16,777 bases of DNA from an uncultured Methylophilus sp. (lineage in GTDB: Bacteria; Pseudomonadota; Gammaproteobacteria; Burkholderiales; Methylophilaceae): assembly GCA_936943315.1 (NCBI GenBank), contig CAKZJM010000312.1, positions 1-16,777 on the forward strand, read 5' to 3'. The notes below the pieces were generated by a model. The model worked only from the letters and a program-made list of their open reading frames with translations. It ran no database searches and had not been told where the DNA came from. The position numbers were made by a program, and so were the translations under genes. Shown here one piece after another: positions 14,635 through 16,777 of the stretch. Numbering within the stretch: the stretch's first letter is position 1; every line of letters starts with the position of its first letter.

Positions 14635-15402
14635 ATGATCAAGTTAGTCAGGATTTTTTTCTGGGTAGTGGTAGTGTTCACTGCGCTAATGCAGCTCTGG
14701 CAAGAGTACCAGCTTTCGCAATGGCACAAGCCCTTGAATGTGGCGCTATACCCGATTAATGCTGATGGTACGCCCGTTGTCGATAACTATCTCTCCAGCT
14801 TGCGGGAGCACGACTTTGATGTGATTACCCAATTTTTTTCACGCGAGGCACTTAAATATCACGTGCCCTTAAATCACCCCATCAATCTTTATTTGGGTCC
14901 TGAGGTGCATGAAGTGCCGCCCGCGCCGCCGGCCGTCGATGGCCACTGGCTGGATATTGTGCTGTGGAGTCTCAAATTCAGGTGGTTTAGCTGGCAACAT
15001 CAACCGCCCATGGCGGTGCCTATAGATATCAAGTTGTATCTGTTGTACCACGATCCTGCGCTGCATACGCATTTGCTGCATTCGACTGCACTGCACAAGG
15101 GCCGCATCGGCCGCGTAAACCTGTATGCCAGCCCGCGCCAGCATGCCGTCAATACCGTGATTATCGCCCATGAGTTGTTGCATACCTTAAATGCCAGCGA
15201 CAAATATGACCTCCATGCCAATCTTCCGCTGTTTCCTCAGGGCTATGCTGAGCCTTACCTGCAACCGGTATATCCACAACAGCGGGCTGAAGTGATGGCA
15301 GGCAAAATACCCATCACACCGCAAACAGCGCGCATGGCAAAAGGGTTAGAAGAAACCATCATAGGCAGGCCGACCGCACGGGAAATTGGTTGGGCACAAT
15401 AA
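14635..15402 (+). CDS. Membrane-anchored metzincin-like protein of unknown function
   Basis: I do not recognise a named gene. From ATG 14635 (GGGAG at 14626-14630) the protein has 255 residues; a TTG at 14614 in frame would add seven. Residues about 4-21 form one hydrophobic helix with a basic start, so it is probably anchored in the inner membrane with the rest in the periplasm. HELLHTLNASDKYD begins at His179. The zinc-protease motif HExxH (His179, Glu180, His183) is extended with Asn186 and Asp189 where metzincins have Gly and His/Asp. Met221 (AEVMAGKIP), 38 residues later, is a candidate Met-turn. It probably is a zinc peptidase, but activity is not shown. It ends 20 nt before radC and is likely co-transcribed with it. 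Confidence 0.75.
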   Translation: MIKLVRIFFWVVVVFTALMQLWQEYQLSQWHKPLNVALYPINADGTPVVDNYLSSLREHDFDVITQFFSREALKYHVPLNHPINLYLGPEVHEVPPAPPAVDGHWLDIVLWSLKFRWFSWQHQPPMAVPIDIKLYLLYHDPALHTHLLHSTALHKGRIGRVNLYASPRQHAVNTVIIAHELLHTLNASDKYDLHANLPLFPQGYAEPYLQPVYPQQRAEVMAGKIPITPQTARMAKGLEETIIGRPTAREIGWAQ

Positions 15403-15422
15403 ATCAATAATTCGGGGGAGTC

Positions 15423-16097
15423 ATGGCAATTACAGATTGGCCTGCACAGGAGAGGCCGCGGGAAAAACTGTTACGCGCTGGCGTATCTGCGCTGTCGGAC
15501 GCTGAGCTGCTCGCTATTTTTTTGCGGGTAGGCATCACCGGTAAAACTGCGGTTGATCTTGCTAGAGACTTGCTTCAGCATTTTAAAAGCCTGAATGGCG
15601 TTTTTCTGGCGGATGTACAAGCCATGTGTGCAGTCCCCGGCATGGGCATCAGCAAATATTGCCAATTGCAGGCCGTGCTCGAAATGAGTAAACGCGCGCT
15701 AGGCGAAACGCTGCAGCAAACAGACAGTTTTTCTTCGCCCACACAAGTTAAACACTATCTGCAATTACAGTTATCTCAGTTGCAGCGTGAAGTGTTCGGC
15801 ATTATGTTTCTCAATGCGCAAAATCGCCTGATTGCTTACGAAACCCTGTTTGAAGGCAGCTTGATGCAAACCAGCGTTTATCCGCGCGAGGTGGTGAAGC
15901 GGGCATTGGCTTTAAACGCGGCTGCTTTGATATTGAGTCACAATCATCCAGGGGGGAATGCAACACCAAGTCAGGCAGATGAGCAATTAACCCGCAGTCT
16001 TAAAGATGCGTTAAGCCTGGTGGATATCAAGGTGTTGGACCATATTATCGTGGCCGGGCAACAGAGTTTTTCTTTTAGCGAGCGGGGATTGATTTGA
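15423..16097 (+). CDS. radC: RadC family protein (JAB/MPN domain)
   Basis: The 224-residue protein has the standard RadC layout. Its N-terminus contains ITDWPAQERPREKLL and LSDAELLAIFLRVG, followed by a helix-hairpin-helix-like region (VPGMGISKYCQLQA, 71-84). The JAB/MPN domain (about 103-224) has Glu123 and the JAMM zinc ligands His173, His175 and Asp186 (SHNHPGGNATPSQAD). The family was once assigned to DNA repair in E. coli, but that role is doubtful. The fold suggests a metal-dependent hydrolase, and its substrate is unknown. A strong GGGGGAG site precedes the ATG closely. The gene ends 17 nt from the convergent tRNA-Val. Confidence 0.96.
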   Translation: MAITDWPAQERPREKLLRAGVSALSDAELLAIFLRVGITGKTAVDLARDLLQHFKSLNGVFLADVQAMCAVPGMGISKYCQLQAVLEMSKRALGETLQQTDSFSSPTQVKHYLQLQLSQLQREVFGIMFLNAQNRLIAYETLFEGSLMQTSVYPREVVKRALALNAAALILSHNHPGGNATPSQADEQLTRSLKDALSLVDIKVLDHIIVAGQQSFSFSERGLI

Positions 16098-16114
16098 GGT
16101 GTGAAGGCAGGGAG

Positions 16115-16190
16115 TGGTGGGTGCTAACGGGGTCGAACCGCTGACATTCGCCTTGTAAGGGCGACGCTCTACCAACTGAGCTAAGCACCC
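16115..16190 (-). tRNA. tRNA-Val (anticodon UAC), CCA encoded
   Basis: The 76-nt minus-strand sequence folds into a full cloverleaf. The acceptor stem is GGGTGCT/AGCACCC (16184-16190 with 16119-16125). The D arm contains AGCTCAGTTGGTAGAGC. The anticodon stem TCGCC/GGCGA carries the loop CTTACAA, with anticodon TAC at 16155-16157. The T loop is TTCGACC. The discriminator A and CCA (16115-16117) are encoded. A tRNA-Val downstream of hupB is a common betaproteobacterial arrangement. No strong promoter is visible in the 60 nt after hupB, so it may be co-transcribed with hupB. Confidence 0.98.
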
Positions 16191-16250
16191 GTAACAACCA
16201 CTTGTGTTGCTACTACTGGCAGAGCAACTTAGCTGCTCAACCAAAGAATG

Positions 16251-16523
16251 CTAGTTTACAGCATCTTTAAGGCCTTTACCAGCCCTAAATTTAGGAGATT
16301 TAGCGGCTTTGATGTTAATTGTTGCGCCGGTACGAGGATTACGGCCAGAACGGGCAGAACGCTCACCTACATAGAATGTACCAAAACCAATCAAGGTAAC
16401 CATATCACCTTTTTTTAATGCTCCAGAAATTGCTTCAGTCGTAGCATCCAAAGCACGAGCCGCAGCAGCTTTAGAAATTCCAGCAGCATTTGCAATATGA
16501 TCTATCAATTCTGATTTATTCAC
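16251..16523 (-). CDS. hupB: DNA-binding protein HU, GTG start
   Basis: HU is a small histone-like protein that bends DNA and organises the nucleoid. The 90-residue protein has MNKSELIDHIANAAGISKAA at its start, GDMVTLIGFGTFYVGERSAR in the middle, and the DNA-clasping beta arm with GRNPRTG. The start codon is GTG (16521-16523), with AGGGG at 16530-16534 and 6 nt spacing; no in-frame ATG competes. Its place right after lon fits HU-beta (hupB). Confidence 0.97.
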   Translation of the reverse strand: MNKSELIDHIANAAGISKAAAARALDATTEAISGALKKGDMVTLIGFGTFYVGERSARSGRNPRTGATINIKAAKSPKFRAGKGLKDAVN

Positions 16524-16550
16524 GTGTTTCCCCTAATAACTAGTTAAAAA

Positions 16551-16572
16551 GACAGGTACATCCTGTACCGTC
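16551..16572 (-). promoter_or_regulatory. Inverted repeat over the predicted hupB transcription start
   Basis: GGTACA (16555-16560) and TGTACC (16564-16569) flank a 3-nt centre. GAC and GTC extend the pairing outward past one bulged A. On the minus strand five T follow (16546-16550). It could be an operator across the hupB start site, or a terminator for transcripts arriving from lon, or both. Confidence 0.5.
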
Positions 16573-16602
16573 TTTATATCAAGCCGCAAAACGAGCTGTC
16601 AA
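16573..16602 (-). promoter_or_regulatory. Predicted sigma70 promoter of hupB
   Basis: On the minus strand a perfect -35 box TTGACA (16597-16602) is followed after 18 bp by TATAAA (16573-16578). The predicted start is near 16566. It lies 41 nt after the lon stop codon, so hupB can be transcribed independently of lon. Confidence 0.78.
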
Positions 16603-16643
16603 GCGCTAATCCGGCCTTTTGACAATAATTCGCATCAATTTTA

Positions 16644-16777
16644 CTAATGCGTGACCGCTTGTTCAGAATTCGTGTCTCCTGAAGCCACAATCTCGACAGC
16701 TGGCGCAGCGACCGCCAATGGTTGAGGCGCACTGGCAAGGGCCAAATCAAGCACCTGGTCGATCCATTTGACGCAAT
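16644..16777 (-). CDS. lon: ATP-dependent protease Lon, C-terminal end only
   Basis: The minus-strand frame from 16775 to the TAG at 16644-16646 gives 43 residues beginning CVKWIDQVLDLALAS, which resembles the end of the Lon proteolytic domain. A tail of about 28 residues rich in Ala, Val and Pro follows. Lon is the cytoplasmic AAA+ serine protease for damaged and regulatory proteins. The identification rests on this short stretch and on the lon-hupB gene order, which strongly supports it. The rest of the gene lies beyond the window. Confidence 0.85.
   Translation of the reverse strand, partial: CVKWIDQVLDLALASAPQPLAVAAPAVEIVASGDTNSEQAVTH

Noticed and set aside
14061..14759. Open frame of 232 codons on the plus strand opposite coaBC
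   Set aside because: It lies antisense to the well-supported coaBC gene, has no family resemblance and runs into the metzincin-like gene in another frame.
16222..16238. GAGCA/TGCTC hairpin between hupB and tRNA-Val as terminator
   Set aside because: Five pairs, 7-nt loop and no T-run on the minus strand.

Overview
The window looks like a chromosomal segment of a betaproteobacterium, possibly of the methylotrophic Methylophilaceae. That placement is an inference from gene order (infA between secY and rpmJ; lon-hupB-tRNA-Val; dut/coaBC/radC/rpmBG grouped together) and from the general look of the proteins. No rRNA or other species-level marker is present. Most of the window is conserved housekeeping DNA. 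The less ordinary parts are a TonB-dependent receptor with its own promoter and operator-like palindrome, a membrane-anchored metzincin-like protein, and an mgtE-mscS pair.

Layout. (1) About 1-6871, plus strand: the distal spc operon and the whole alpha operon, rplF (5' end cut off by the window)-rplR-rpsE-rpmD-rplO-secY-infA-rpmJ, then a strong extended -10 promoter, rpsM-rpsK-rpsD-rpoA-rplQ and a bidirectional terminator. (2) 6884-7117, minus: a small glutaredoxin-like gene, diverging from (3) 7195-9955, plus: mgtE and an MscS-family channel, 10 nt apart, ending at another bidirectional terminator. (4) 10033-13225, minus: a TonB-dependent receptor resembling E. coli YncD/PqqU (PQQ uptake), then dut, then rpmB-rpmG. 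(5) 13347-14537, minus: coaBC, diverging from (6) 14635-16097, plus: a metzincin-like protein and radC. (7) 16115-16777, minus: the 3' end of lon, hupB and tRNA-Val(UAC).

How the genes work together. The first 7 kb makes ribosomal proteins, the Sec translocon core, IF1 and the RNA polymerase alpha subunit, so translation, export and transcription capacity are linked. dut, coaBC, radC and rpmBG form a scattered version of a widely conserved housekeeping neighbourhood. Within it, the receptor unit lies between coaBC and dut, which are often adjacent in other proteobacteria.

Three rho-independent terminators share nearly the same hairpin. Starts chosen here that depart from the longest reading frame are secY (TTG at 2110), rpmB (ATG), the receptor gene (ATG) and the metzincin-like gene (ATG). 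rpsD starts with TTG and hupB with GTG. rpmJ and rpmG are very short genes and were located by direct translation. No intergenic stretch reaches 300 bases; the longest are about 120 bases. No CRISPR array, insertion sequence, phage gene or riboswitch was seen.
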